From positions 5,708 to 69,707 of the forward strand of contig URUU01000006.1 in assembly GCA_900551235.1 (NCBI GenBank): a DNA stretch of 64,000 bases. Reading direction: 5' to 3'. Position 1 is the first letter of the stretch, and every line of letters begins with the position of its first letter. The position numbers and the translations under genes are program-made. This document shows, piece after piece, positions 44,557-53,911 of the stretch. The notes under the pieces were generated by a model. The model was not told where the DNA came from. It saw only the letters and a list, made by a program, of their open reading frames with translations, and did not search any database. Source of the stretch: an uncultured Lachnospiraceae bacterium. Its GTDB lineage: Bacteria; Bacillota; Clostridia; Lachnospirales; Lachnospiraceae.

Positions 44557-45900
44557 TTATACAGGATTGACTGACATCTGAAAAATATATTCCACATTAG
44601 CAAAAGATACGTGATCACCCTGCTGCAATTTTACTTTTTCTGTACCGATCAGTTTTCTTCCATTTATATAAGTTCCATTTGTAGAATCTAAATCTATTAT
44701 ATAATATTCACCTTCTTCTTTTTGGATCCTTGCATGCACACGGCTGATCACATCCTGTGCAATACAAACATCCGCCTGACGTTCTTCCTTTCCAATTCTG
44801 GTTTCATCCTTATAAAGCAGAATATTTATATTTTCCTCCGGTTTCAGACTGACCAGCATCGCCATGTGTGTATTTTCCCCTTCACGAAGTACACACGTTC
44901 CCATGTCCTCTGAAAAATCATCAAATTTTTGTTTCTTTCGAAAAAGATTTGATGGCAGGTCTTCTTTTTTCCATGTAATCCTGTATGCTAAAATTCCAAG
45001 TATCAGAAACCAGATTCCTCCTGCCTGAATCAGGCTGATCCATCTTTGCCGCAACAAAATACCGGTGACGATAAATGCTGCACTCAAGCATACTGTATAC
45101 CAGATAATCCTTTTCGAAAACTGTATATGCTTTTGTTTATGTACTTTTTTCTTCTTTTTCCTGCCTCTGTCCTCTCCCTGGATTTCTTCTTGAATCTCCC
45201 ACGGTATCTCTTTCGGTATTTCTTTCGGTATTTCTTTTAAAATTTCTTTTTGGATTGTTTCAGCAGCTGCTTCTTCACAAAATGAATCTTTTTCTAATTT
45301 TTCCTGAATTCTTTCTTCTGTCTTTCCTTTTGTTCCTTCGACTTTTGGCTGTTCTTTTTCTATCTGATATGCCATTTGTAAAATCTCGGAAATCCGATAA
45401 TTTTCTTCGGATGCTTTGCTATAGATTTCGTATCCCAGACGTACTGCCTGCTCATCACTGTGATCCAGCCTCTTTAAAATATATTCTGCCAGCACCCGAA
45501 AATTATCCGTAACATTTCCCTGATAAGAGGGAAGATAACACATATTCCATGTTCTGGTCTGCAGGTCAAAAAACAGATATTCCGGCTCAAATAAAAGCTG
45601 ATTTTCGTCCAGAAGATAGCGATCTGCATGTTCCAGTGCCTTCTTTATATCATACAAAATATCTGTAATGTCTTCCCTGTTTAACAGTGTTTTTTCAAAT
45701 TTTCGAAACATTGGCTGCATTCCTGTAATTTCATAAAAGAATACCGCTTTTCCATCCATCATGCGTTTGTTGCATTTCAAAATATGTGGTATCTGATTCC
45801 CTATGATCATTCTTACCTGATATTCTTCTCCTGTCACCATCCCTGGTGCATCCAAAACCATATAATTATGATCCTTGTCCCTTCGATAAGAAACATCCAT
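44557..45900 (-). CDS. FHA domain protein with DUF6382-like N-terminus, Tad operon
   Basis: 447 residues. The N-terminal half (about 1-175) is the DUF6382-like domain. A linker with repeated E-I-P-K units (near residue 225-245) leads to two membrane helices (about 268-288 and 295-312). A C-terminal FHA domain follows, with GKEERQADVCIAQDVISRVHARI and DLDSTNGTYINGRKL (Ser-Arg-His and Thr-Asn-Gly core). FHA domains bind phosphothreonine, so this is likely the regulatory or assembly link of the pilus machine with a Ser/Thr kinase. It is the last gene of the Tad block; the gap to the pseudopilin gene is 4 bases. Confidence 0.85.
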   Translation of the reverse strand: MDVSYRRDKDHNYMVLDAPGMVTGEEYQVRMIIGNQIPHILKCNKRMMDGKAVFFYEITGMQPMFRKFEKTLLNREDITDILYDIKKALEHADRYLLDENQLLFEPEYLFFDLQTRTWNMCYLPSYQGNVTDNFRVLAEYILKRLDHSDEQAVRLGYEIYSKASEENYRISEILQMAYQIEKEQPKVEGTKGKTEERIQEKLEKDSFCEEAAAETIQKEILKEIPKEIPKEIPWEIQEEIQGEDRGRKKKKKVHKQKHIQFSKRIIWYTVCLSAAFIVTGILLRQRWISLIQAGGIWFLILGILAYRITWKKEDLPSNLFRKKQKFDDFSEDMGTCVLREGENTHMAMLVSLKPEENINILLYKDETRIGKEERQADVCIAQDVISRVHARIQKEEGEYYIIDLDSTNGTYINGRKLIGTEKVKLQQGDHVSFANVEYIFQMSVNPV

Positions 45901-45904
45901 GTTT

Positions 45905-46369
45905 TCACCCCTCTGTCAGACGTTTTAAATTTCGATATTTCTGTATTTCTTTTTTTGCATTTTTTCCCGTTATCTTTATATCACACGCTACTGAAAATCT
46001 GTTTTTTGTCAAAAAAGACGCTGTTATACCTGGAAAAGAAAAATTCCCTTTCACCTGCACCTGTGCATAACCGCTCTTTCTCATCACACTTCCGAAAACA
46101 CCCTGACTTGCCAGAACTCCCTGCCAGTTTATACTATTTTTTCTTTCTTTATCTACAAGAACCTCAACGGCAGCAGTTCTCGCTTTATTTTCAATCCATG
46201 CCCTGTCATGCTGATAAAATCCCATATAGATCAAAGCGATCAGAAGCGGCAGGAAAATCATCATCAGCAAGGTGGCCTCCACAGTAAAACTTCCCTGGCA
46301 CTTCTTTTCTTTCCTTTTTTGTTTTTGCGACAATATTCTTTTACTTCCTTTCTGACTTCTGTTTTCCAT
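45905..46369 (-). CDS. TadE-like pseudopilin
   Basis: About 154 residues with a basic start and the TadE-type prepilin region KCQGSFTVEATLLMMIFLPLL, with a cleavable G|S and Glu at position 5. One membrane helix and an extracytoplasmic part follow. Minor pilins of this type prime pilus assembly. The start is the ATG of MENRSQKGSKRIL, two bases upstream of the stop of the peptidase gene. Confidence 0.82.
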   Translation of the reverse strand: MENRSQKGSKRILSQKQKRKEKKCQGSFTVEATLLMMIFLPLLIALIYMGFYQHDRAWIENKARTAAVEVLVDKERKNSINWQGVLASQGVFGSVMRKSGYAQVQVKGNFSFPGITASFLTKNRFSVACDIKITGKNAKKEIQKYRNLKRLTEG

Positions 46370-46370
46370 T

Positions 46371-46808
46371 TTAAGCCCCCTTTTGTAATATCCAGACACA
46401 GATATACCCTGCACACAAATATGGCAAAAACGGTACGCCCGTTTTATATGTTCTCTTTTGAAGTACCAGCATAAAAACTGACACAGCAGAGCAGAAAAAC
46501 AGTGCGTAAAACAGCATTGCAAATGTTTCTCCCAAACCAAGATAAACTCCGCATACCAGAACAGCCATACCATCGCCGTATCCAACTGCCTGTCTTGTTG
46601 CATAACTGCATGCCATTAAAAACAATCCCGGTAATATTCCACACAGCCTTTCAAAAATCATTTCATTTTCCACAAAAAAGAGCAGAACCATCCCCATCAC
46701 TCCAAATACCCGGATACTCCATAATAACACTCTTCTTTCTCGTATATCCCAGTATGCATTGAGCAGCAGAAAAATAGTGACCAGACTGTTTTCAATCCAT
46801 TTTTCCAT
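46371..46808 (-). CDS. Prepilin peptidase-like protein (second A24 peptidase)
   Basis: 145 residues with about four membrane helices. YWDIRERRVLLW holds the first conserved Asp and RQAVGYGDGMAVL the GxGD motif of A24 aspartic peptidases. Together with the peptidase gene at the other end of the locus, it gives the operon two candidate processing enzymes. The start has GGAGGATAAAAG. Confidence 0.82.
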   Translation of the reverse strand: MEKWIENSLVTIFLLLNAYWDIRERRVLLWSIRVFGVMGMVLLFFVENEMIFERLCGILPGLFLMACSYATRQAVGYGDGMAVLVCGVYLGLGETFAMLFYALFFCSAVSVFMLVLQKRTYKTGVPFLPYLCAGYICVWILQKGA

Positions 46809-46813
46809 AACTT

Positions 46814-47743
46814 TTATCCTCCACATTTTGAACAGGGCCGCAAATGCCCTGTCTCCGTTACCGGTGTTTCTTTTATTGTCCTTTTCAGTCCGCTGCATGA
46901 CAGATCCGCATGATAGCGGTTTCCGGTATCTGTAATATATACAGAAGAACCTGTTCCAGATCTGCAGCATGAACATGCATAATATTTTTCACCATAACGG
47001 TTTCTCTTTGCCGCAGCATCTGATGCCAGGATCTGTTGTATCGAAAGCTTCAGATGCGTACATTGAAGGCTTTTATGATATACACTTCCGTGTTCTGTCA
47101 CATAAACTGTTTGCTTTCCTGCCTGACCTGCACCTGCTGCATGTTCTTTTCGAAAATCTCTTCCTGTCCATGCACGCACACATGCTCTTTGTAAAATCTG
47201 TGGACTTCCAAAAGCAAAAAATGGTACTTTGCTCTGTATACGATAAGCAGCTACAAGATCTATTTCCTCTTTTTCCATAAATGTGGAATATCCCAGATGA
47301 AAGTTTTTTAATCCGTTTGCTTCTTTTTGAAGTGCTGCATATGCATATCCACTTGAAATGCCTCCTGCAAGGCTGCTGTTTTTTCCATCTCCATTTTCAG
47401 AAGCATACGCAAAAACCGCCATCTCCTTTGCTGTTTTACAGAGTGCCTGCTCCATTGCCCCTGTTTTTCCCATAAACGATACAAATCCAAGAACCCCAAT
47501 CATCAAATACAGAAACAATGGCAGAACCAGTGCCGCTTCTATGGTAAGGCTCGCACTTAAGGATGTCCTTTCGGACTTTTTTACATAATACGGGAAATGG
47601 GTATGACGACCGAGAGCCTTTGCCTCCTTTTTGTATAGATTTGAATTTTTAACAATACTCCTGTGCTTTGTTAAAACCGCAGATGGGTTGTTCGAAAAAT
47701 TGGATTTTTTTATGTTTACGCGATCTTTTTTCCGAAAGGACAT
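46814..47743 (-). CDS. TadE-like surface protein with tandem Cys repeats
   Basis: 309 residues. After a basic cytoplasmic segment of about 60 residues comes the prepilin-type region (TSLSASLTIEAALVLPLFLYL, with Glu at position 5) and a membrane helix. The C-terminal part has two similar units: VYVTEHGSVYHKSLQCTHLK ending ACSCC, and VYITDTGNRYHADLSCSGLK ending PCSKCGG. Each has the pattern Y-H-x4-C-x2-L-K and a later C-x-C-C or C-x2-C, suggesting two small metal-binding or disulfide domains outside the cell. Confidence 0.82.
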   Translation of the reverse strand: MSFRKKDRVNIKKSNFSNNPSAVLTKHRSIVKNSNLYKKEAKALGRHTHFPYYVKKSERTSLSASLTIEAALVLPLFLYLMIGVLGFVSFMGKTGAMEQALCKTAKEMAVFAYASENGDGKNSSLAGGISSGYAYAALQKEANGLKNFHLGYSTFMEKEEIDLVAAYRIQSKVPFFAFGSPQILQRACVRAWTGRDFRKEHAAGAGQAGKQTVYVTEHGSVYHKSLQCTHLKLSIQQILASDAAAKRNRYGEKYYACSCCRSGTGSSVYITDTGNRYHADLSCSGLKRTIKETPVTETGHLRPCSKCGG

Positions 47744-47745
47744 CC

Positions 47746-49311
47746 TTAAGCACCTCCTTCCATATAACTGTATTGTCCCCTGATCTTATAATTTGTTCCC
47801 TGATTCTTAACCTGCATCCACACTGCCGGTACGCGCAGAAAGACAGGTGACAATTCAAACTCTGCATTCACTTTTACCTTTTCTGCCAATGTATCCACTT
47901 GAAAATTTTCGCCACCTTTTTCCTGTCTCCGATTTTCTTCAATCAAATCCAGCGCACGCATATTTCTTTGCTTTTTTCCGGTCAAAGCCACAAGTCCAAG
48001 CAAATAATCGTGATAAGACTGTCCTTTCCCCTGACCTGCATCGCATTTTTCTAATACCTCAGTCAGTTTTCCAAGCTGATCTAATGACAGTCTCCAGTCT
48101 GCCCGTGTTTTAACAGGCGGTATCTTCCCTCCTGCGAGCAAGCTTCTGACATCCAGCAGACTTTCCCCATATGCCCATGCCAGCATCAGCAGTCTTTGCA
48201 GTGCTGATGCCAGTGCCGGTACTGCTGCCGCTCCCGCAATCGCTGCCGCAAGTGCCATTGCTTCACTTCTCATCTCTGCATTTTTCGCAATATACATGTA
48301 ATTTACTCCTTCTCGAATCAACAGTATTTTCTGCACGGTTTTTTTCAGATTTTCCACATCACTTTTCTTACCGCCAATGATATATTCCAGTTCATAAGAA
48401 AGCGCATGTTTCCTGCTTCCTTTTCCCTTTGTATTTTCTTTCTCTGCCGCACATGTAAAATAATCTCCCAGATACTTCAGAAAAACAGCCTCCGATGCCG
48501 CTCCCGGATGATCTCCGTAATCTCCGGAATTTCCTTTTTGCAAAGTTCTCTCTGACGGCAGATCTTTTCTTTCGATTTCTTTATCTGAAACCTTTGATGC
48601 ATCTTTCATAACAAGACTCAGAATTCCCATCTTTTTGATTTTCTTTATCTGATCAAGCGGATTTTCTGCCTTCTTTTCTTCCGGTACTTTTTCTTTTTCT
48701 GTTTCTTTTTCTTCCGCCTCTTTTTGTTCAGCTTCTTTTTGCTCGGCTTCTTTTTGCTGTTCTTCGGCCTTCTGGTATGCTTCATCCGCCTTCTTTTCTT
48801 CCTGTTTATACTGCTCACCTTTCTTCTGCCCGCTTTGTACATCCTTTATATTTTTTCTCAGTGCAAGGGCTGCCTCCCCGACAAACAGTTCCTTCTGGTT
48901 CTGAATCACCTGCCGGTAAAAAACCTGTCCGCTCTGATCCGTTGCCAGCGCATACTGCTCCACATTACATGCCGTGATCTCCATCGGGAATATCTCAAAT
49001 CTTCCTGCAGTTTTTATATCATTACCTGGACAGATATTTGGAATTATGTAATTTGTAATTCCCGTCTCCAGAACATCTTTTATCTTTCTGCCAGATCGAT
49101 CCTCACAGTCAAGAAACCACAGATCATATTCCTCCAGAAGCACACGATCGTACTCCCCAAACATCGAAAACACACCCATATCAAAAGCTGTCGCCGCCTG
49201 AAATCTTGCCGCCTGCACACGTGCCGATTCTGCCATTGTACAGAAAAGGGACAAAAACAGCATGCTTATAAGACTCAGGAACACCGTTATTGTCCCTTTA
49301 TTTCTATACAT
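47746..49311 (-). CDS. DUF5702 protein of the Tad locus
   Basis: 521 residues. An N-terminal signal anchor (MYRNKGTITVFLSLISMLFL) resembles a pilin start, with TITVF. The following FCTMAESARVQAARFQAATAFDMG is the hallmark of the DUF5702 family. The middle is a strongly charged Lys/Glu coiled coil (about 155-225, repeats of EAEQKEAE). The rest is a long, probably extracellular helical domain. The family occurs only with Tad-type loci of Clostridia; it is probably a pilus-associated structural protein. Confidence 0.82.
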   Translation of the reverse strand: MYRNKGTITVFLSLISMLFLSLFCTMAESARVQAARFQAATAFDMGVFSMFGEYDRVLLEEYDLWFLDCEDRSGRKIKDVLETGITNYIIPNICPGNDIKTAGRFEIFPMEITACNVEQYALATDQSGQVFYRQVIQNQKELFVGEAALALRKNIKDVQSGQKKGEQYKQEEKKADEAYQKAEEQQKEAEQKEAEQKEAEEKETEKEKVPEEKKAENPLDQIKKIKKMGILSLVMKDASKVSDKEIERKDLPSERTLQKGNSGDYGDHPGAASEAVFLKYLGDYFTCAAEKENTKGKGSRKHALSYELEYIIGGKKSDVENLKKTVQKILLIREGVNYMYIAKNAEMRSEAMALAAAIAGAAAVPALASALQRLLMLAWAYGESLLDVRSLLAGGKIPPVKTRADWRLSLDQLGKLTEVLEKCDAGQGKGQSYHDYLLGLVALTGKKQRNMRALDLIEENRRQEKGGENFQVDTLAEKVKVNAEFELSPVFLRVPAVWMQVKNQGTNYKIRGQYSYMEGGA

Positions 49312-49361
49312 ATTGCTCCTTCCTAAATGATATTAATGTGAAAAAATGCCATGCTGCATCA

Positions 49362-49529
49362 CTAAATACTGTTTCCTTGTGTCGTTATTTTTCTGAAAAT
49401 TTGGTTTACCAGAGAGGTAAGCTGTTTTTTGAAGATGATGACCAGGCTGATAAGTACAACCAGAATCAGAATGATCTCGACCGTTGTAATACCCTGCTCA
49501 TCCTTAAGAAATGCTTCTACATGTGTCAT
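49362..49529 (-). CDS. Flp1-type type IVb pilin
   Basis: A 55-residue pilin, the major subunit of Tad pili. It starts MTHVEAFLKDEQG, with the prepilin cleavage after Gly13, then ITTVEIILILVVLISLVIIF with Glu at position 5, and a short hydrophilic end (FRKITTQGNSI). The ribosome binding site AAAGGAGGTGAT is a full match to the 16S rRNA end, as fits a highly expressed subunit. Confidence 0.88.
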   Translation of the reverse strand: MTHVEAFLKDEQGITTVEIILILVVLISLVIIFKKQLTSLVNQIFRKITTQGNSI

Positions 49530-49557
49530 TTGATATATCACCTCCTTTCCCGTTTTC

Positions 49558-50910
49558 TCAGCCTGCTGAAAAAGTCAGGAATGCCGGTGCCATCAGTATA
49601 ACAACTACAACTCCAAGCATCAGCATCATCGGAAACAACAGCCTGGTACCTGCCTGTTCCCCTAACTTCCGTGCCAGCTTCTGCCTTTCCTCCATACCTC
49701 TAAGTGCTTCTCCCTCCAGAAGATCTGCCAGTCCATCAGAACCTTTTCGCAGATTTTGTGCCAGGATTGTCCCTATCTTTATATACTCTGAGATCTGACA
49801 TCTTCTGCCAAAATTTTCATAAGCCTGTGCTTCTGCAATTCCACTTTTCATCTCATTGCAGCATCGCCGCACTTCCTCATCCACATAATGTTTCCTTACC
49901 TGTTTTGTGTCTGCGATTTTTTCAAAAGCTCCTCTTATCGTGAGGCCGGCACGAAGTAAAGATGTCAGTTTATACAGAAATGAGGCATAATCCATCATCA
50001 GCCCGATTCTCTTTTCCCTTACTGCTTTCTGTACCTTTTCCTCCTCAAGCAATGCCATACAGACTGCCGTAAGAATCACAAGCATAAAAATGATCGGAAT
50101 AAGAGAATCTTTGCTTTCTCTCCATGTGAGCTGCTTTTCCTCTATCTTTCCCGGAAGTTTCATCTGCTCTTTTTCCGCACTTACGCCATCCTCCTTCTTT
50201 ACGCTATCTTCTATTTTTTTAATCAGCATTTCTTCTTCTGATCTGACCTTTGGATACACACGAATAAAAAAACTATGTTCTATGGTTTTTCCCTGGCAGG
50301 AAAGATTTACCGTAATTTCAACCATTTCCCCATTTTCGTCCGCTTCTCTTATAATCTTCCCGGTGTCATCTATCAAATCCATCTGACTTGTGATCCATTC
50401 TGCTTTTACCGCACCATTTTCCAGAGATACCGGAAACTTGAGGTCTGTCCTCACCTCATTCATGGATATATTTTCCTCTAAGATAATACTCTCCATATTT
50501 TCAATAGCGTTTTGAAAAAAATCTTCTATTTCCTGATCACGGTATTTTCGTTCCTGCAATGTGATCGGTATTTTCTTTTCTCCCGTCTCACCCTCAATCT
50601 GCACCGTAAGATTGGTCTCCATGCTTCCCTGTCCATAAGATGGTCGTGTCAGCATCAAAATTTCCCCCTGATTTTCTCCAAATGCTGCCAATAAAAGACA
50701 AAGGCCCGTTCCTAAAAACAATACCATCAATATTTTTGCAATCTTTTTCGCCGTAAAGTCCAAAACATTACTTTCTGTCTGCTCACCTTCCGTAAATTCC
50801 AGCATACGTTCTGTTTTCTGATATTTGGCACTCTCTTTGTTTACCAGTCTCTCTGCGATCCATCTCCCTGACAGATAAAACGGTCTTTCCAGGATTTCTT
50901 TATACTTCAA
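49558..50910 (-). CDS. tadC: Type II secretion F-family platform protein, TadC-like, with insertion
   Basis: 450 residues. The C-terminal half is the GspF/TadC core with MMDYASFLYKLTSLLRAGLTIRGAFEKIA and two terminal helices (about 425-448). The N-terminal part is unusual. Between the first helix (about 60-80) and the second (about 272-290) lies an insert of about 190 residues that should lie outside the membrane (DLIDDTGKIIREADENGEMV). It is absent from standard TadC. Its start overlaps the end of tadB by 11 bases. Confidence 0.85.
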   Translation of the reverse strand: MKYKEILERPFYLSGRWIAERLVNKESAKYQKTERMLEFTEGEQTESNVLDFTAKKIAKILMVLFLGTGLCLLLAAFGENQGEILMLTRPSYGQGSMETNLTVQIEGETGEKKIPITLQERKYRDQEIEDFFQNAIENMESIILEENISMNEVRTDLKFPVSLENGAVKAEWITSQMDLIDDTGKIIREADENGEMVEITVNLSCQGKTIEHSFFIRVYPKVRSEEEMLIKKIEDSVKKEDGVSAEKEQMKLPGKIEEKQLTWRESKDSLIPIIFMLVILTAVCMALLEEEKVQKAVREKRIGLMMDYASFLYKLTSLLRAGLTIRGAFEKIADTKQVRKHYVDEEVRRCCNEMKSGIAEAQAYENFGRRCQISEYIKIGTILAQNLRKGSDGLADLLEGEALRGMEERQKLARKLGEQAGTRLLFPMMLMLGVVVVILMAPAFLTFSAG

Positions 50911-51637
50911 TGTTTACAATCTTCCTCCCCATCAAAAAAGCAAATGCATATATACCAAGACAAATACTCATAATCAAAATACCCGGCAGATTTTTATACA
51001 GGCTGTCCAGAAATTCCGGTGAAGCAATTCCTATATAAGCAATCAGTGCACATGGTATAACGCTCATAATATTCTGTTCCATTTTCTTTGCCGAAAGACA
51101 GATTTCAATCTCCTGCCTGGTCTCTTGTTTTTGAGATATGGATGCCGTTGTACTCCGGATAATTGAAATCAGGTCTCCCCCTGTACGCCTTGCTGTTTCA
51201 AATACCTCCGCAAAAATCTCTATATCCTCTACCCCGCTTCGTTCTGCAAGATCTGTGAGCAGATTCTCCATCGTCTGATTCAGCCGAAGCCCACCTGTAA
51301 TTCTTCGAAACTCCAATAATACCGGTTCTTTTTCACCATACATTTTCTGAAGTTCTTCATAAGTCTGAAAAAATGCATTTTCAATCGAATATCCTGCTGT
51401 CAATGCCGTTGACACACACCGCATTCCCGTAAGGAATCCCTTTTCAAGCCGTCTCTTTTGTTTTTCTGCCAGTATTTTTTTCATTTCTCTGAAAAACACT
51501 CCGGCAAACGGAAGAAAAAGAATGACTCCCAGAAACGACCGGTAAAACAACGCACTGATTCCCAATCCCGTCAGAATATAAAATGCCCCATATTTCAGGC
51601 TCTCCTGTTTTGTCATATTATATTTTTTATAATTCAT
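50900..51637 (-). CDS. tadB: Type II secretion F-family platform protein, TadB-like
   Basis: About 245 residues with an N-terminal pair of helices and the GspF/TadB core: CVSTALTAGYSIENAFFQTYEEL, AERSGVEDIEIFAEVFETARRTGGDLISI and C-terminal helices. It is the inner-membrane platform partner of the CpaF ATPase. The start ATG of MNYKKYNMTKQ has AAAGGGGAT upstream. It overlaps the TadC gene at its 3' end. Confidence 0.85.
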   Translation of the reverse strand: MNYKKYNMTKQESLKYGAFYILTGLGISALFYRSFLGVILFLPFAGVFFREMKKILAEKQKRRLEKGFLTGMRCVSTALTAGYSIENAFFQTYEELQKMYGEKEPVLLEFRRITGGLRLNQTMENLLTDLAERSGVEDIEIFAEVFETARRTGGDLISIIRSTTASISQKQETRQEIEICLSAKKMEQNIMSVIPCALIAYIGIASPEFLDSLYKNLPGILIMSICLGIYAFAFLMGRKIVNIEV

Positions 51638-51656
51638 ACGATCCCCTTTATTATTT

Positions 51657-52898
51657 TTATACCCTCTCGTTCTTTCTGATGCCCGCCCGGATAAGCTTCT
51701 GTACATGAACCAGTTCATTTCTTTTCTTAAGACTCCCCTTAACAGAACCTTCCTTCTGCTTTCCATCCTCCTGAAATTCATACAGTACCGAAGTCGTGAC
51801 TTCACCTGTCGTATACTCATAACCGGTTATCTCACTGATCTCCAGGACGCGTCTGCTTTTATCACGCAGCCTTCCCAGATGGATCAGAATATCGATCCCG
51901 GATGCAATCTGTCTGCGTACTGCCGATAAGGGCATTTCCATTCCCATCAGCACCATTGTTTCCAGACGCACCAGCATATCCGCAGGACTGTTTCCATGTC
52001 CCGTGCTCAGTGATCCATCCATTCCGGTATTCATCGCCTGAAGCATATCCACAACTTCATCTCCCCGCACTTCCCCTACAATAATGCGGCTTGGTCTCAT
52101 TCGCAGACTGCTCTTGATCAGATCACGTATCGTAATGGCATGTTTTCCTTCTGTATTTTCTTTTCTCGCTTCCATCCGGACCAGATTCGCTACTCCCTGT
52201 ATCTGAAGCTCTGCATTATCTTCTATCGTTATGATTCTTTCGTCTTTGGGAATATAATCGGATAATGCATTCAAAAACGTAGTCTTTCCCGAACCGGTCC
52301 CCCCGCAGATAAAAATGTTATATCCCGCCTGAACAAGCTGCTTCAAAAAATCTGCTGCTTCGTTTGAAACACTTCCAATTTCAATCAATCTCCCCATCGT
52401 AATCGGCTCTTTCGGAAATCGCCGTATTGTGATAACCGGCCCGTTTAATGCGACCGGAGGCAGCACAATATTTACCCTGTCTCCATTTTCAAGCCGGGCA
52501 TCTGCAATCGGCACTGCTTCGTTTACAATACGGTTGCATTTTCCGGCAATCTGCTGCACCACATCTTCCAGTTTTTCTTTTGAAGTGAATTTCTGTTCCC
52601 AGCATCGAATCCTTCCCTCACGTTCCACAAAAATCCCATCTGTTCCATTTACCATGATTTCTGTGACCATTTCATCCTCCAGAAGCTGCTGCAAAATATC
52701 CAGCCTCCGGATTCCGTTAAACAACTGCTGCCTTAATGCTATCTTTTCCGCCAAAGGCATATAATGTTCTTTTGCTTCTTCCAGGATCACATGATCGATC
52801 TCTGCCAGAATTTCTCCATCTGATATTTCCTGCGTATGATTCAGCTTCTCATTCAGTCTTTTATAAAGTTTTTCCAGTCGCTCTTCCTGCTCATCCAT
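51657..52898 (-). CDS. tadA: CpaF/TadA secretion ATPase
   Basis: A 413-residue hexameric motor ATPase powering Tad pilus assembly. An N-terminal domain is followed by the motor: GGTGSGKTTFLNAL (Walker A), TIEDNAELQIQG (Asp box), RPSRIIVGEVRGDEVVD (Walker B) and GHGNSPADMLVR (His box). Length and motifs match CpaF. Its start overlaps the end of the TadZ-like gene by 8 bases. Confidence 0.94.
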   Translation of the reverse strand: MDEQEERLEKLYKRLNEKLNHTQEISDGEILAEIDHVILEEAKEHYMPLAEKIALRQQLFNGIRRLDILQQLLEDEMVTEIMVNGTDGIFVEREGRIRCWEQKFTSKEKLEDVVQQIAGKCNRIVNEAVPIADARLENGDRVNIVLPPVALNGPVITIRRFPKEPITMGRLIEIGSVSNEAADFLKQLVQAGYNIFICGGTGSGKTTFLNALSDYIPKDERIITIEDNAELQIQGVANLVRMEARKENTEGKHAITIRDLIKSSLRMRPSRIIVGEVRGDEVVDMLQAMNTGMDGSLSTGHGNSPADMLVRLETMVLMGMEMPLSAVRRQIASGIDILIHLGRLRDKSRRVLEISEITGYEYTTGEVTTSVLYEFQEDGKQKEGSVKGSLKKRNELVHVQKLIRAGIRKNERV

Positions 52899-53910
52899 AT
52901 CGGTCTGCCCCTTCTTCCCTAATCAGTTTTCTCACATAATCTCCCAGTTCACTCCAGATCAGCTGCTCCACATAATTTTCTTTTTTCCCAAAACTACTGT
53001 GAAATGGTAATTTTAATTTTATCGTTTTTCCAAGAACCTCTTCCTGATCTCTTGCTGCCATAACTTTCTCATATTGTAAAATCTTCGTTACTGCCATACT
53101 GTCCTCCCTGACCGGCATATAGATTTTTCCACACCGTTTTAAGATTTCCGGAAGATTATCCACCTGTTCTCCCAGATCCAGCAGGATCACTTCATAAGAA
53201 CTGTAAGCACATAAATCTTCAATCAGTCCCAACCACTCACTGCACTTGATACTCCTTAGATCAAATGGAGAAAATGCCGGCGGAATATAGTCCAGATTAT
53301 TGATTGTCTGAACCAGACCACCCAGTTTGCTGATCAGATTCCCTTTCCCACTTCCGGAAAAATACATCAGATCGCTGATATCTCCGGAAAACTGTTTCCC
53401 CATCAGTTCTTCAAATCCTGCATAATCTTCCAGATTCAGATACAGCACTGCTTTCATTCCTGCCAGAAGCTGTCCCAATGTCAGTGCAAAAGATGTCTTT
53501 CCTGTTCTTTTTACCGGTGAATAGATTCCAATCACTTCTACCTCCGGTTTAAAAAGCGCAGTCCTTGGTTTTTCCTTTACTCTGGCATAAGCATCCATCA
53601 CTTCTGCAATCAGACTGTCCGCCGGCTGATACTTGTAAACGGCAGAATACTCTGATAACTCACAAATCTGCTCTCCCTCCGATAAAACCATCACTTTCCG
53701 GATAGAAAGCTCTTTCACTTGCTCACACACCAATCTTCCTGCAATCAAAAGAATCTCTATCGTTTTCTCTTTTGCATATGTACAAAGGCTGTCTACCCCG
53801 GTAAATGCCTGTACCTCAAACTCCTCTCCCCTCCGGCTCTGTACATATTCCATAAGACTGTAAATATACATACTCTCCGGATCACAGATTGCAAAAATCC
53901 CTTTTCCCAA
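52891..53910 (-). CDS. tadZ: TadZ/CpaE-like ATPase
   Basis: About 339 residues. The N-terminal half is receiver-like without the phosphorylated Asp set. The C-terminal half is a MinD/ParA-type ATPase with a deviant Walker A, GIYSPVKRTGKTSFALTLGQ. TadZ marks the assembly site of the pilus. I choose a TTG start (MGKGIFAICDPES), which has GGGAGG 11 bases upstream and lies right after the prepilin peptidase stop; no ATG fits better. Confidence 0.8.
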   Translation of the reverse strand: MGKGIFAICDPESMYIYSLMEYVQSRRGEEFEVQAFTGVDSLCTYAKEKTIEILLIAGRLVCEQVKELSIRKVMVLSEGEQICELSEYSAVYKYQPADSLIAEVMDAYARVKEKPRTALFKPEVEVIGIYSPVKRTGKTSFALTLGQLLAGMKAVLYLNLEDYAGFEELMGKQFSGDISDLMYFSGSGKGNLISKLGGLVQTINNLDYIPPAFSPFDLRSIKCSEWLGLIEDLCAYSSYEVILLDLGEQVDNLPEILKRCGKIYMPVREDSMAVTKILQYEKVMAARDQEEVLGKTIKLKLPFHSSFGKKENYVEQLIWSELGDYVRKLIREEGADRYG

Positions 53911-53911
53911 T

